DNA of 36,664 bases from Actinomycetota bacterium (GTDB taxonomy: Bacteria; Actinomycetota; Thermoleophilia; UBA2241). This document shows positions 1 to 7,560 of the stretch, one piece after another. The stretch is from NCBI GenBank assembly GCA_012514235.1, contig JAAZAR010000034.1, positions 1-36,664 on the forward strand, in the 5' to 3' direction. A program made the translations under genes and the position numbers. The stretch's first letter is position 1; each line of letters opens with the position of its first letter. Under the pieces are notes generated by a model, which ran no database searches, was not told where the DNA came from, and saw nothing but the letters and a program-made list of their open reading frames with translations.

Positions 1-63
1 ATCCGCGCCCTCGAGGGCGAGCTCGGGCTCACGCTGATCGCCGTCGACGCGTCGTCGAGCTGA
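1..63 (+). CDS. 3' end of an unidentified gene (truncated by window edge)
   Basis: Reading frame 1 is open from the first base to a TGA at 61-63 and encodes 20 residues ending in AVDASSS. The codons have the strong G/C third-position bias of the neighbouring genes, and a 14-bp hairpin follows directly at 65-94, as expected at the end of a transcription unit. Too little of the protein is present to name a family. Confidence 0.45.
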   Translation: MRALEGELGLTLIAVDASSS

Positions 64-64
64 C

Positions 65-94
65 GGCTCGCGGCGCGCCTGCGCGCCGCGAGCC
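65..94 (+). terminator. GC-rich hairpin after the truncated first gene
   Basis: The arms 65-78 and 81-94 are perfectly complementary over 14 bp (13 bp if a four-base loop is required). The hairpin starts two bases after the stop codon. No T-run follows, so termination efficiency is uncertain. Confidence 0.55.
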
Positions 95-241
95 GAGCCG
101 CGAGCCGCCACAGGTCACCTTCCGCGAGGACCTTGCGCGCCGATCCGATCGGACGCGTCCTCCCGCGGTGCGTTTGCGCCCTGACGGCCGGGGAAGGCCC
201 CCGGTGTGACACATGACGCACCGAAAGGAGGCTGACGTTCC

Positions 242-805
242 ATGTCGGCTGATCTGCAAGGCAAGAAGATCGCCATCCTGGCGACCGACGGTGTGGAGGG
301 CGTGGAGCTGACCAGCCCCCGCGAGGCGCTCGAAGAGGCAGGCGCCACGGTGGAGCTGCTGGCGCCGAAGAGCGGCCACATCCAGCTCTGGGACCACACC
401 GAGAAGTCCGTGACGCTGCCCGTGGACCGGGCCGTCTCCGACGCCGACCCCGCCGAGTACGACGGCCTCGTGCTGCCCGGCGGCGTACGCAACGCCGACC
501 ACCTGCGCATGGACAAGGACTCCGTGCGCTTCGTCACCGAGCTCTCGCGGCGTGGCGTACCCATCGGAGTGATCTGCCACGGTGCCTGGATCCTCATCGA
601 GGCATGGGCGGTCAACGGCCGCACGCTCACCTCCTACCCGTCCCTGAGGACCGACCTGCAGAACGCGGGTGCACGGTGGGTAGACGAGGAGGTCCACAAC
701 GACCGTGGTCTCGTCTCGAGCCGGCGCCCGGACGATCTCCCGGCGTTCAACGCCAAGATCGTCGAGGAGTTCGCCGAAGGCGCGCACGAACGCAAGGCGG
801 CGTGA
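242..805 (+). CDS. DJ-1/PfpI-family protein (type 1 glutamine amidotransferase-like)
   Basis: This 187-residue protein has the DJ-1/PfpI fold signature. It has an N-terminal KIAILATDGVEGVEL strand, a YDGLVLPGG loop, and the nucleophile elbow VICHGAW with the conserved Cys next to His. The length is normal for the family. Members act as cytosolic proteases, deglycases/glyoxalases or stress chaperones, and the sequence alone does not decide which. The ATG start is supported by an AAAGGAGG ribosome-binding site at 224-231. The gene appears monocistronic, flanked by strong hairpins at 65-94 and 823-860. The DGVEGVEL segment and the Glu-rich N-terminus resemble the PfpI/YhbO branch more than human DJ-1. 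Confidence 0.9.
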   Translation: MSADLQGKKIAILATDGVEGVELTSPREALEEAGATVELLAPKSGHIQLWDHTEKSVTLPVDRAVSDADPAEYDGLVLPGGVRNADHLRMDKDSVRFVTELSRRGVPIGVICHGAWILIEAWAVNGRTLTSYPSLRTDLQNAGARWVDEEVHNDRGLVSSRRPDDLPAFNAKIVEEFAEGAHERKAA

Positions 806-822
806 CGCGTCGAACCGGAGGG

Positions 823-860
823 ACGGCGGGCGGCGGCGACACGTCGCCGCCGCCCGCCGT
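823..860 (+). terminator. 18-bp perfect hairpin after the DJ-1/PfpI gene
   Basis: The arms 823-840 and 843-860 are exact reverse complements over 18 bp, all but two pairs G:C, around a two-base centre (four unpaired bases in practice). It begins 17 nt after the stop codon. The following bases are C-rich rather than T-rich. Confidence 0.65.
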
Positions 861-945
861 GACCCCCGCCTCCGCCGCCCGCTTCGCGCTCGTCCCGGCC
901 GGGTAGGACGGGATGCGAGACACGGACCAGGAGGAGGGCTGCCCG

Positions 946-3462
946 ATGGCTTCCGAAGAGCGGCTGCTCGACGCGTCACTCACGGCGACGGACTTCGACC
1001 CTTCGGCCGCCGAGGGACCGCCCGCGCGAGCGCGGGCGGTCGTCGTCGGCGGCGGCATCATCGGCGCCTCCGTCGCCTACCATCTCGCGCGGCTGGGCTG
1101 GACCGACACCGTCGTCCTCGAGCGCAGCCGCGTCTCCAGCGGTACCAGCTGGCATGCCGCGGGTCTCATGACCCGCACCCGCGGCACCCACATGCAGACG
1201 GAAATCGCGAGCTACAGCCGCGACTTCTACCGGGATCTCTCGGCGCTCTCGGGAATCGAGACCGGCTACTACCCCAACGGCTCGCTCTCGGTGGCGCGCA
1301 CGGACGAGCGGCTCACGGAGCTGCGCTACGCGCTCACCTTGGCGCGTCACCACGGGCTGCCTGCGCGAGAGCTGGCGCCGGACGAGATCGCCGCCGTCTC
1401 GCCCATCCTGGCCGCGGACGACCTGACCGGCGGCGTGCTCTTCCTCGACGATGCGACCGTCAATCCCGGTTGGGCAGCCTACGCCACGGCGAAGGCGGCG
1501 TTCGATGTCGGCGTGCGCGTCGTGGAGGGCGTCCGCGTCACCGGCTTCCGGCTCGCTTCGGGGCCGGAGGGCGGCGCGCCTCGGGTGACAGCGGTGGAGA
1601 CCGACAGAGGCGCCGTGGAGTGCGAGGTGGCCGTCGTCGCCGCGGGGCTCTGGTCGCGCGACGTTGCCCTGCTCGCCGGAGCACGGCTGGCCCTGCACCC
1701 CGCCGAGCACTACTGGGCGCGGACCGAGCCGATAGAGGGCGCGGACCGCGACCTCCCCATCGTCCGCGACCTCGACGGCTCGATCTACGTGCGCCACTAC
1801 CGCGCGGGCCTCGTCGTCGGCGCGTTCGAGCCCGACGGCCGGCCGCGCACCACAGCGGACATCCCGGCCGACTTCTCCTTCGGGCGGTTCGAGCCCGACC
1901 TGGAGCACTTCGGCCGGCCGCTGGCGCGCGCCCGGGAGCGGGTGCCGGCGCTGGCGGAGGCGCGCTTCGAGCACTACCTGTGCGCGCCGGAGAGCTTCAC
2001 CCCGGACGGCAACTTCCTGCTGGGGGAGACGGCGGAGGTGGCGGGACTCTTCGTCGCCGCCGGCATGAACTCCCAAGGCATCATCCTCGGACCGGGCGTC
2101 GGGCGCGCCCTCGCCGAGTGGATCGAGGAGGGCGCACCGACCGTGGACGCCGCCGAGGTCGACGTGCGCCGCTTCTCGCCGGCCCAGGCCAACGCGGGCT
2201 ACCTCTTCGAGCGCACCCGCGAATCCCTGGGCCGGCTCTACGCCATGCACTGGCCCCACCAGCAGCCCGGCACGGCGCGCGGCCTGCGCCGCGTGCCGCT
2301 GTACGACCGCCTCGCCGCCGCCGGCGCCGTCTTCGGCGAGACCGCCGGCTGGGAGCGCGCCATGTGGTACGCGACCGGCAGCGTGCGCCCGAAGTACGTC
2401 TACTCCCACGGCCGCCAGAACTGGTTCGAGGTCGTGGCGGAGGAGCACCGCGCGGCGCGCGAGGGCGTCGCCCTCTTCGACCTCTCCTCGTTCGCCAAGC
2501 TGAGGCTCGAGGGACCGACCGCGCTCCACGCCGCGCAGCGGGTCTTCACCGCCGATCTCGATCGGCCCCCCGGCGCCGTGGTCTACACCTCCATGCTGAA
2601 CTCCTCCGGCGGCGTCGAGCTCGACGCCACCGTCACACGGCTCTGCGAGGACGCGTTCCTCGTCGTCACCTCGGCCGCCGCCCAGAACAAGGCGCTGCAC
2701 TGGCTGCGCCGCCACACGGGCCCCGACACCGTGGTCACCGACGTGACCTCCGCCCTCGGCGTCCTCTCGGTGAGCGGGCCGCGCTCCAGGGACCTGCTCT
2801 CCGGACTCACGGACGCCGACCTGAGCGACGCCGCCTTCCCGTTCCTGCGCGCCCGCGAGATCGATGTGGGGTGGGCCACGGTGCTCGCCCTCCGCGTCTC
2901 CTTCACGGGCGAGCTCGGCTGGGAGCTCTACGCCCCCGCCGAGTCCCTCCCGGTGCTCTACGACCAGCTGCTCGCGGCCGGCGCACCCTTGGGCCTGCGG
3001 CTCGCCGGCTACCACGCCCTGGATGGGCTCCGGGCGGAGAAAGGCTTCGTCCACTGGGGCTCGGACGTCGGCCCGGCCGACAGGCCCGACGAGGCCGGTC
3101 TGGAGGCCACCGTCGCCCGGGACAAGCTGGGAGGGTTCATCGGGAGCGCGGCGCTGCTCTCCGCCGGGCCGCCGCGCCGCCGGCTCGTCCCCATCCTGCT
3201 CGACGATCCGGAGCCGGTGCTCTATCACGGCGAGTCGGTCCTGCAGGACGGGCGCCTCGTTGGCCGCGTCACCTCCGGCGCCTACGGCCACACGCTCGGC
3301 GCGGCCGTCGGCCTGGCGGCGATCGCCGGGCAGACGGCCGCCACGGACGAGGTCGTCGCCCGCGCTGCGGTCGACGTGGAGATCGCCGGCACGCGCGTGC
3401 CGGCCCGCCTGGGCGACCGGCCCTTCTACGACCCGGACGGGCGCCGCCTGCGCGGATCCTGA
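946..3462 (+). CDS. FAD-dependent dimethylglycine/sarcosine dehydrogenase-like protein with GcvT domain
   Basis: This 838-residue protein has the two-part layout of the DMGDH/SARDH family: an N-terminal FAD-binding DAO domain (about residues 28-400), a short linker domain, and a C-terminal aminomethyltransferase (GcvT) folate-binding domain (about 430-835). The dinucleotide-binding loop GGGIIG is at residues 35-40 with the ribose-binding acid E59. His70 in SSGTSWHAAGL aligns with the histidine that binds FAD covalently in this family. Expected chemistry is oxidative demethylation of an N-methylated glycine, with the one-carbon unit passed to tetrahydrofolate. An ATG at 913 is also in frame, but the one at 946 follows CAGGAGGAGG (929-938) at good spacing and is preferred. 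No other glycine-betaine catabolic gene is adjacent. The exact amine substrate is not shown by the sequence. Confidence 0.9.
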   Translation: MASEERLLDASLTATDFDPSAAEGPPARARAVVVGGGIIGASVAYHLARLGWTDTVVLERSRVSSGTSWHAAGLMTRTRGTHMQTEIASYSRDFYRDLSALSGIETGYYPNGSLSVARTDERLTELRYALTLARHHGLPARELAPDEIAAVSPILAADDLTGGVLFLDDATVNPGWAAYATAKAAFDVGVRVVEGVRVTGFRLASGPEGGAPRVTAVETDRGAVECEVAVVAAGLWSRDVALLAGARLALHPAEHYWARTEPIEGADRDLPIVRDLDGSIYVRHYRAGLVVGAFEPDGRPRTTADIPADFSFGRFEPDLEHFGRPLARARERVPALAEARFEHYLCAPESFTPDGNFLLGETAEVAGLFVAAGMNSQGIILGPGVGRALAEWIEEGAPTVDAAEVDVRRFSPAQANAGYLFERTRESLGRLYAMHWPHQQPGTARGLRRVPLYDRLAAAGAVFGETAGWERAMWYATGSVRPKYVYSHGRQNWFEVVAEEHRAAREGVALFDLSSFAKLRLEGPTALHAAQRVFTADLDRPPGAVVYTSMLNSSGGVELDATVTRLCEDAFLVVTSAAAQNKALHWLRRHTGPDTVVTDVTSALGVLSVSGPRSRDLLSGLTDADLSDAAFPFLRAREIDVGWATVLALRVSFTGELGWELYAPAESLPVLYDQLLAAGAPLGLRLAGYHALDGLRAEKGFVHWGSDVGPADRPDEAGLEATVARDKLGGFIGSAALLSAGPPRRRLVPILLDDPEPVLYHGESVLQDGRLVGRVTSGAYGHTLGAAVGLAAIAGQTAATDEVVARAAVDVEIAGTRVPARLGDRPFYDPDGRRLRGS

Positions 3463-3465
3463 CGG

Positions 3466-3500
3466 CGAGGCGCCCTGCCCGCTTCGGGCAGGGCGCCTCG
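3466..3500 (+). terminator. 15-bp hairpin after the dehydrogenase gene
   Basis: The arms 3466-3480 and 3486-3500 are perfectly complementary over 15 bp, with loop GCTTC whose outer bases can also pair. It starts four bases after the TGA stop. No T-tract follows. Confidence 0.7.
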
Positions 3501-3522
3501 AGACACTCGCCGTCGCGAGGCA

Positions 3523-3528
3523 TAGGAT
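3523..3528 (+). promoter_or_regulatory. -10 box of a probably leaderless transcript
   Basis: TAGGAT lies six bases before the ATG at 3535, and no Shine-Dalgarno-like sequence fits between. A TANNNT box at this distance places the transcription start at or next to the start codon, the usual leaderless pattern in Actinobacteria. The same spacing recurs at 34879-34884. Confidence 0.45.
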
Positions 3529-3534
3529 GGCGGC

Positions 3535-4713
3535 ATGAGACCAGATGCGCCGCACACGCAGTCAGGGCGGCGAGGCTGGCTGGTCACCGCAGTCTGCCTC
3601 GCCGCCGGCGCAGTCTGCCTGGCGCTGTGGTCGACGGCCGGACCGGCGTCGGTCACGCACGCCGGCGCCGGTCCGGCCGAGGCGACGGCACAGCCGTCCA
3701 CCTCCCCGTCCCCCGAGACGGGCGGCGCGGCCCTGACCACGACCGTCCTGGGCAGCGTCACCGTCCACAGCGGTTCCGTCGCGCGCGTGAGATACCGCGC
3801 GGACGGCCCGGACGGCGACACCGTCACGGTCGACCTCGTCATCACCACGCGGGCCGGCGACGTCCGGCGGCGCCTCGTGACCGGCCGCGTGGTGCGCGCG
3901 GGAGAGGAGCAGGCGTGGCGCGGCCGCCTGCGGCTGCGCCGCGGCCGCTATCTGCTCGTCGCCCACGCCGTGGACGCGAACGGGGTCACCGAGTCCAGCG
4001 CCCGCGCCGCGAAGCTCGTCGTGCTTCGTCCGGTTCCGCCGCTCGTCCCCTCCGCCGGTGCGCGCCGCGCCGCCTTCACGTGGGCGTCGAAGCGGAGTGG
4101 GGCGGTGGCCGTGGCCGTCGTGGACAGCCACGGCCACCTGCACGGCCGCAACGCACACCGCCGCTTCCTCACCGCAAGCCTAGCCAAGCCGCTGCTCCTC
4201 GTGGCGTACCTGCGCCGGAACGACACGGTGACGTCCGCCATGCGCAAGACGCTCACGCGCATGATCACCGTCTCCGACAACGACGCCGCCGACGCGGTCT
4301 ACCGAAGCGTCGGCGTCAAGGGGCTGCGGCGGCTGGCGAAGCTGGCAGGGATGAGGAGCTTCGAGACGAACAGCGCCTGGATCCTGTGCCGGGCGAGCGC
4401 CGCCGACATGGCGTGCTTCTTCCGCGACATGGAGCGCTACGTCCCGCGCAGGCATCGGCGCTTCGTCAATCGGCTGCTGACCAGCGTCGTCCCCTACCAG
4501 TCCTGGGGCATCCCGGAGGCGGCCCGTCCCCGTGGCTACCGCGTCTACTTCAAGCCCGGATGGCTGGGGGCGTGGACGTTGGCCAGCGAGGCCGCACGCC
4601 TCGAGCGCAAGCGGGTGCGCATCGGCCTCGCCGTGTTCACGGACGACAACCCCACGTCGAGCTACGGCAAGGAGACCGTCGCCGGCGTGACCGCGCGGCT
4701 GCTCCGGCGCTGA
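3535..4713 (+). CDS. Secreted or anchored beta-lactamase/penicillin-binding-fold serine hydrolase
   Basis: This 392-residue protein starts with a signal/anchor segment (about residues 14-34), then a Thr/Ser/Pro-rich stretch and a beta-sandwich-like region (about 60-160), then a class A beta-lactamase-like domain. The motifs are Ser215-Leu-Ala-Lys218 (SxxK), Ser247-Asp-Asn249 (SDN) and Lys340-Pro-Gly in place of KTG. The protein should act outside the membrane. The altered KPG and the lack of a clear omega-loop glutamate argue against an efficient beta-lactamase; a peptidoglycan-related esterase/peptidase or a substrate-binding homologue is as likely. The start is inferred from the TAGGAT box six bases upstream. 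It converges with the lactate dehydrogenase-like gene on the other strand. Confidence 0.8.
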   Translation: MRPDAPHTQSGRRGWLVTAVCLAAGAVCLALWSTAGPASVTHAGAGPAEATAQPSTSPSPETGGAALTTTVLGSVTVHSGSVARVRYRADGPDGDTVTVDLVITTRAGDVRRRLVTGRVVRAGEEQAWRGRLRLRRGRYLLVAHAVDANGVTESSARAAKLVVLRPVPPLVPSAGARRAAFTWASKRSGAVAVAVVDSHGHLHGRNAHRRFLTASLAKPLLLVAYLRRNDTVTSAMRKTLTRMITVSDNDAADAVYRSVGVKGLRRLAKLAGMRSFETNSAWILCRASAADMACFFRDMERYVPRRHRRFVNRLLTSVVPYQSWGIPEAARPRGYRVYFKPGWLGAWTLASEAARLERKRVRIGLAVFTDDNPTSSYGKETVAGVTARLLRR

Positions 4714-4759
4714 GCAGCCCGGCGGCCGAGGGCCGGGGGCACGGAGCAGCTCCGCTCAG
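4710..4759. terminator. Convergent-gene hairpin region
   Basis: Between two convergent genes, TGAGC (4711-4715) can pair with GCTCA (4754-4758), enclosing CCCGGC (4718-4723) opposite GCCGGG (4732-4737). It overlaps both stop codons. It could serve both directions, but the pairing is interrupted and no T-run is seen. Confidence 0.35.
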
Positions 4760-5790
4760 GCCGCCCGGCGCCCGTCCTCCTCCGCCGGCCGGGCGCGCAC
4801 CTCGTTGGGCGACCGGCGCCCGGCCTCGAAGTCGCTCACGTTCGCGAGCGTGGTGCGCGCGATCTGCTCCAGCGCCTCGTGGGTGAAGAAGCCCTGGTGG
4901 CTGGTGACGAGCACGTTGGGGAACGTCAGCAGGCGCGAGAGCTCGTCGTCGTCGATGAGGCGGGTCGAGTAGTCCTCGTAGAAGAAGCGCGCCTCCTCCT
5001 CGTACACATCCAGGCCCAGGTTACCGATGCGGCCCGACTTGAGGCCCTCGATGACCGCGCCGGTGTCGATGAGGCCGCCGCGACTGGTGTTGACCAGCAT
5101 CGCGCCGGGGCGCATGTGCGCGATGCTGCGCCGGTCGATCAGGTGATGCGTCTCGGGGGTGAGAGGACAGTGGAGGCTCACGATGTCGGACGACCGCAGC
5201 AGGTCGACGAACTCGACGTACTGCACGCCGAGCTGCCGAAGATCCTCGCTCGGGAAGAGATCCGAGGCGAGCACGCGGCAGCCGAACCCCCGCAGGAACG
5301 TCTCCGCCACGATGCCGCCGATCTTCCCCGTCCCCACGATGCCCACCGTCTTGCCGTGCAGGTCGAAGCCCAGCAGGCCCTGGAGGGAGAAGTTGCCCTC
5401 GCGCACGCGGGTGTAGGCGCGCGGGAGGTGCCGGTTCAGCGCCAGCACCAGGGCGATCGTGAACTCGGCCACCGCGTATGGGGAGTAGTCGGGGACGTGC
5501 ATCACCGTCAGCCCCAGGTCGCGGGCGGCCTCCAGGTCGACGTTGTTGAAGCCCGCCGAGCGAAGAGCGATGAGGGTGGTCCCGTTGCCGGCGAGCTCGG
5601 CGAGCACCGGCTCTCCCAGGTCGTCGTTCACGAAGGAACTCACCGCGGGCGACCCGTACGCGAGCGGCACGGTGGGCTCTTCGAGGCGCGCGTCGAAGAA
5701 GACCAGCTCGTGGCCGAAGCCCTCCTCGTCGTTCAGGGATCCGAGGAAGTGCCGGTCGTAGGGCTTGCTGCTGAACACGGACAGTCTCAC
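4756..5790 (-). CDS. D-2-hydroxyacid dehydrogenase, D-lactate dehydrogenase-like
   Basis: This 344-residue protein belongs to the D-isomer 2-hydroxyacid dehydrogenase family. It has the substrate-binding Arg in LRSAGFNNVDL, the NAD-binding loop GIVGTGKIGG, the catalytic-loop segment NTSRGGLIDT, and the terminal catalytic His in SHQGFFTHEAL. The AGFNNVDL and HQGFFTHEAL segments are typical of fermentative D-lactate dehydrogenases (LdhA type), which reduce pyruvate to D-lactate with NADH. The open frame continues far upstream, but family alignment starts at the GTG at 5790, which has a GAAGG-type ribosome-binding site 10-12 bases before it. Together with the glycyl radical enzyme near 28-30 kb, it suggests capacity for anaerobic metabolism. 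Other 2-hydroxyacids are possible substrates. Confidence 0.9.
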   Translation of the reverse strand: MRLSVFSSKPYDRHFLGSLNDEEGFGHELVFFDARLEEPTVPLAYGSPAVSSFVNDDLGEPVLAELAGNGTTLIALRSAGFNNVDLEAARDLGLTVMHVPDYSPYAVAEFTIALVLALNRHLPRAYTRVREGNFSLQGLLGFDLHGKTVGIVGTGKIGGIVAETFLRGFGCRVLASDLFPSEDLRQLGVQYVEFVDLLRSSDIVSLHCPLTPETHHLIDRRSIAHMRPGAMLVNTSRGGLIDTGAVIEGLKSGRIGNLGLDVYEEEARFFYEDYSTRLIDDDELSRLLTFPNVLVTSHQGFFTHEALEQIARTTLANVSDFEAGRRSPNEVRARPAEEDGRRAA

Positions 5791-5938
5791 CGAGGATGAC
5801 CTTCCCCGGCGCGGTGCTGGAGGAACCAGGTGACCGCCTGGAGCCTGGACGCGGTCGCCCGACCCCGACAAATGTTCTGGGTACTTGAGGCCCCGGCCGG
5901 TCGATACTGAGCGGGAAGCCGACGAACCAGGAGGCGCC

Positions 5939-5962
5939 GTGACCCCAAGGAGTACGCGATGA
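5939..5962 (+). other. Possible 7-codon leader minicistron
   Basis: A GTG at 5939 follows a near-perfect ribosome-binding site (CCAGGAGGC, 5928-5936) and opens VTPRSTR, ending in a TGA at 5960-5962. That stop overlaps the ATG (5959) of the next gene as ATGA. It could couple translation to the downstream gene, or be chance. Confidence 0.25.
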
Positions 5963-6216
5963 CCGCGGACCACGTGAAGTTCAGCAGGTACCAGATCCTG
6001 TGCGCAGAGCGCGAGGCCTGGAACGACGGCGAGGGCGCCGGCGACGGCTACCACTACGACGGCATGTGCTTCTGGCGGCTCGAGAAGGACGGCAAGCGGC
6101 GCCTGTTGCCGTCCTGGCGCACGCCCTCCCACGGGTGGAGCCACGAGGACGGCTGCGATTGTGACCTGTGCGGCTCGCGCCGCCCGATCCCGCTGCGGCC
6201 CCGCTCCGTCGCCTGA
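5959..6216 (+). CDS. Small hypothetical protein with CxCxxC motif
   Basis: This 85-residue soluble protein is rich in Trp, His, Asp and Cys. It ends with DGCDCDLCGSRR, where Cys-x-Cys-x-x-Cys plus nearby histidines could bind a metal. I do not recognise the family. The ATG follows AAGGAG (5948-5953) at short spacing. The gene lies divergent from the lactate dehydrogenase-like gene and 65 bp before the small membrane protein gene in the same direction. Coding preference and the ribosome-binding site support it. An antisense frame (6054-6263) was considered less likely. Confidence 0.6.
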   Translation: MTADHVKFSRYQILCAEREAWNDGEGAGDGYHYDGMCFWRLEKDGKRRLLPSWRTPSHGWSHEDGCDCDLCGSRRPIPLRPRSVA

Positions 6217-6281
6217 CGCATCGCCTGCAGGGGTCTGGCCTCGCCGGGGGAATACCGCTTCAACCCCCGAAGGAGGACAGA

Positions 6282-6457
6282 ATGGAACTGTGGTGGTGGG
6301 TCGTCAGCCTGATCGTCGCGGTCCTGTGTGCCTGGCTCTGTGCGTGGCTCGCCGGGAACAAGGGGTACAGCCCCGTGCTCTTCGGCATCCTCGGCTTCTT
6401 CTCTTCCTCATCACCCTGATCGTCGTGCTGGTGCTGCCGAGGAAGACGACGGCCTGA
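6282..6457 (+). pseudogene. Small two-helix membrane protein with a one-base frameshift
   Basis: Starting at the ATG at 6282, behind a strong AAGGAGG site (6270-6276), the frame encodes 45 residues and stops in SSSSP at 6417-6419. Moving one base back in the C/T-rich stretch at 6396-6405 restores a second hydrophobic helix, LFLITLIVVLVLPRK, ending at the TGA at 6455-6457. The restored 58-residue protein (helix 1, loop AGNKGYSPVLFG, helix 2, basic tail) looks like a normal small inner-membrane protein. The single-base deletion is either real or a sequencing error in a low-complexity run. Function unknown. Confidence 0.7.
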
Positions 6458-6475
6458 CGGATCGGCCGGGCGGCG

Positions 6476-7399
6476 TCACTCCAGACGGGCGCCGGGGACG
6501 AGGCCGCTCTGCGCGGCCCACTCCCCGGCGCCCGTCTTGACGCCGCCCTCCGCGCGCACCCGCAGCACGCGGAGCCGGCCGTCGGCACAGACGACGCTGA
6601 AGCCGTCGTCTCCGACGTCGACGACCTCCCCCATGGCGCCGCCGACACCCTCGACGCTGCGGGCGGGCTGCGGCGCCGCGGCGACCACCCGCAGCGTCCG
6701 GCCGGCATGGGTCGTCCAGGCCCCCGGCGCCGGGTCGCAGCCGCGCACCAGGTCGTACAGCTGCCTGCAGGGCTTGCCCCAGTCGAGCCGGGCGTTCTCG
6801 CGTCCGCACGGGGCCTCGTAAGTCGCCAGTGCCTCGTCCTGGGGGATCCGCGGAGCCGTCCCCGCCCTGACCATGTCGACAGCCTCCACCAGCGCCTCGA
6901 CGCCCAGAGGGAACAGGCGGTCGAAGTAGACGGACCCGAGCGTGTCGGCCTCCGAGATCGGCGTCGTCCGCTGCAGGAGGATGTCGCCGGTGTCGATGCC
7001 GCCGTCCGGCCAGAAGACGGTGAGGCCGGTCTCCGTCTCCCCCTTGATGATCGGCCAGTTGATGGCGCTGCGGCCGCGGTGCCGCGGCAGCAGCGAAGGG
7101 TGGTACTGAATGGTGCCGAAGGTGGGAGCGGCGAGGAAGTCCGCCGGCACGATCAGCGTGACGAACGCCATGACCTGCAGGTCGGGCGCGAAGGCACGGA
7201 ACTCGTCGAGCACCTCCGGCCCGCGAAAGGACGCCGGGCGCACCAGCGGCAGCCCGGCGTCCCGAGCCGCCTGCGCGAGCGGGTCCTCGCGGCCGCCCTC
7301 GGGCGGGGCGTAGACCGCGACCACGTCCTCGCCCCGCTCGAGCAGCGCCTCGAGCACGGCCTTGCCGAAGGCCTGCTGGCCGTGCAGCACGATCCGCAT
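6476..7399 (-). CDS. Formyltransferase-fold protein, 10-formyl-THF hydrolase-like
   Basis: This 307-residue protein has an N-terminal formyl transferase domain (about 1-180) and a C-terminal Fmt-like domain (about 200-300). The core YHPSLLPRHRG...SAINW and the later GGIDTGD motif supply the catalytic His and Asp. The wording HRGRSAINWPIIKGE and VFWPDGGIDTGDILLQ resembles the N-terminal hydrolase domain of 10-formyltetrahydrofolate dehydrogenase (ALDH1L1) more than methionyl-tRNA formyltransferase, which has WRGAAPIQ at that place. The likely role is hydrolysis or transfer of formyl from 10-formyl-THF in one-carbon metabolism; this is inference. Stand-alone, without an aldehyde dehydrogenase domain. 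The ATG is preceded by GAGGAGGAG. Confidence 0.85.
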   Translation of the reverse strand: MRIVLHGQQAFGKAVLEALLERGEDVVAVYAPPEGGREDPLAQAARDAGLPLVRPASFRGPEVLDEFRAFAPDLQVMAFVTLIVPADFLAAPTFGTIQYHPSLLPRHRGRSAINWPIIKGETETGLTVFWPDGGIDTGDILLQRTTPISEADTLGSVYFDRLFPLGVEALVEAVDMVRAGTAPRIPQDEALATYEAPCGRENARLDWGKPCRQLYDLVRGCDPAPGAWTTHAGRTLRVVAAAPQPARSVEGVGGAMGEVVDVGDDGFSVVCADGRLRVLRVRAEGGVKTGAGEWAAQSGLVPGARLE

Positions 7400-7517
7400 T
7401 GCTCCTCCTCGTCGTCCGTGCCGGCTGAACCCGGAAACCACCGGGGACAGAGGTACCCGGCATCGTCGAGCGATGCTACCCGATGCCGCGCCTGGGCGAC
7501 GCCCGCCGGGGCCGAAC

Positions 7518-7552
7518 CCGCCGGCAGTACCGGCGCGCACCGGCGCCGGCGG
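7518..7552 (-). terminator. Possible terminator of the NlpC/P60 gene
   Basis: CCGCCGGC (7518-7525) and GCCGGCGG (7545-7552) are complementary over 8 bp, with further GC pairing possible inside the 19-base loop. It lies just after the stop of the NlpC/P60 gene on the minus strand. No T-run is seen. Confidence 0.35.
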
Positions 7553-7560
7553 ACCCGCTG

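Noticed and set aside
705..4886. 1,393-codon open frame on the plus strand and an 859-codon frame on the minus strand (976-3555)
   Set aside because: Both overlap the well-supported dehydrogenase gene, are Arg-rich, and show no domain; they are frame shadows caused by high GC content.
5938..5959. Group of weak promoter-like pairs upstream of the 85-residue gene and the lactate dehydrogenase-like gene (including a possible Rex site near 5869-5880)
   Set aside because: Spacings are wrong for sigma-70 boxes, and the AACATTTGT-like sequence lacks the inverted half needed for a Rex operator.
6396..6405. Programmed -1 frameshifting in the small membrane protein gene
   Set aside because: The site does not fit the X XXY YYZ slippery pattern, and re-pairing of the Phe tRNAs would be poor; a simple deletion explains it better.
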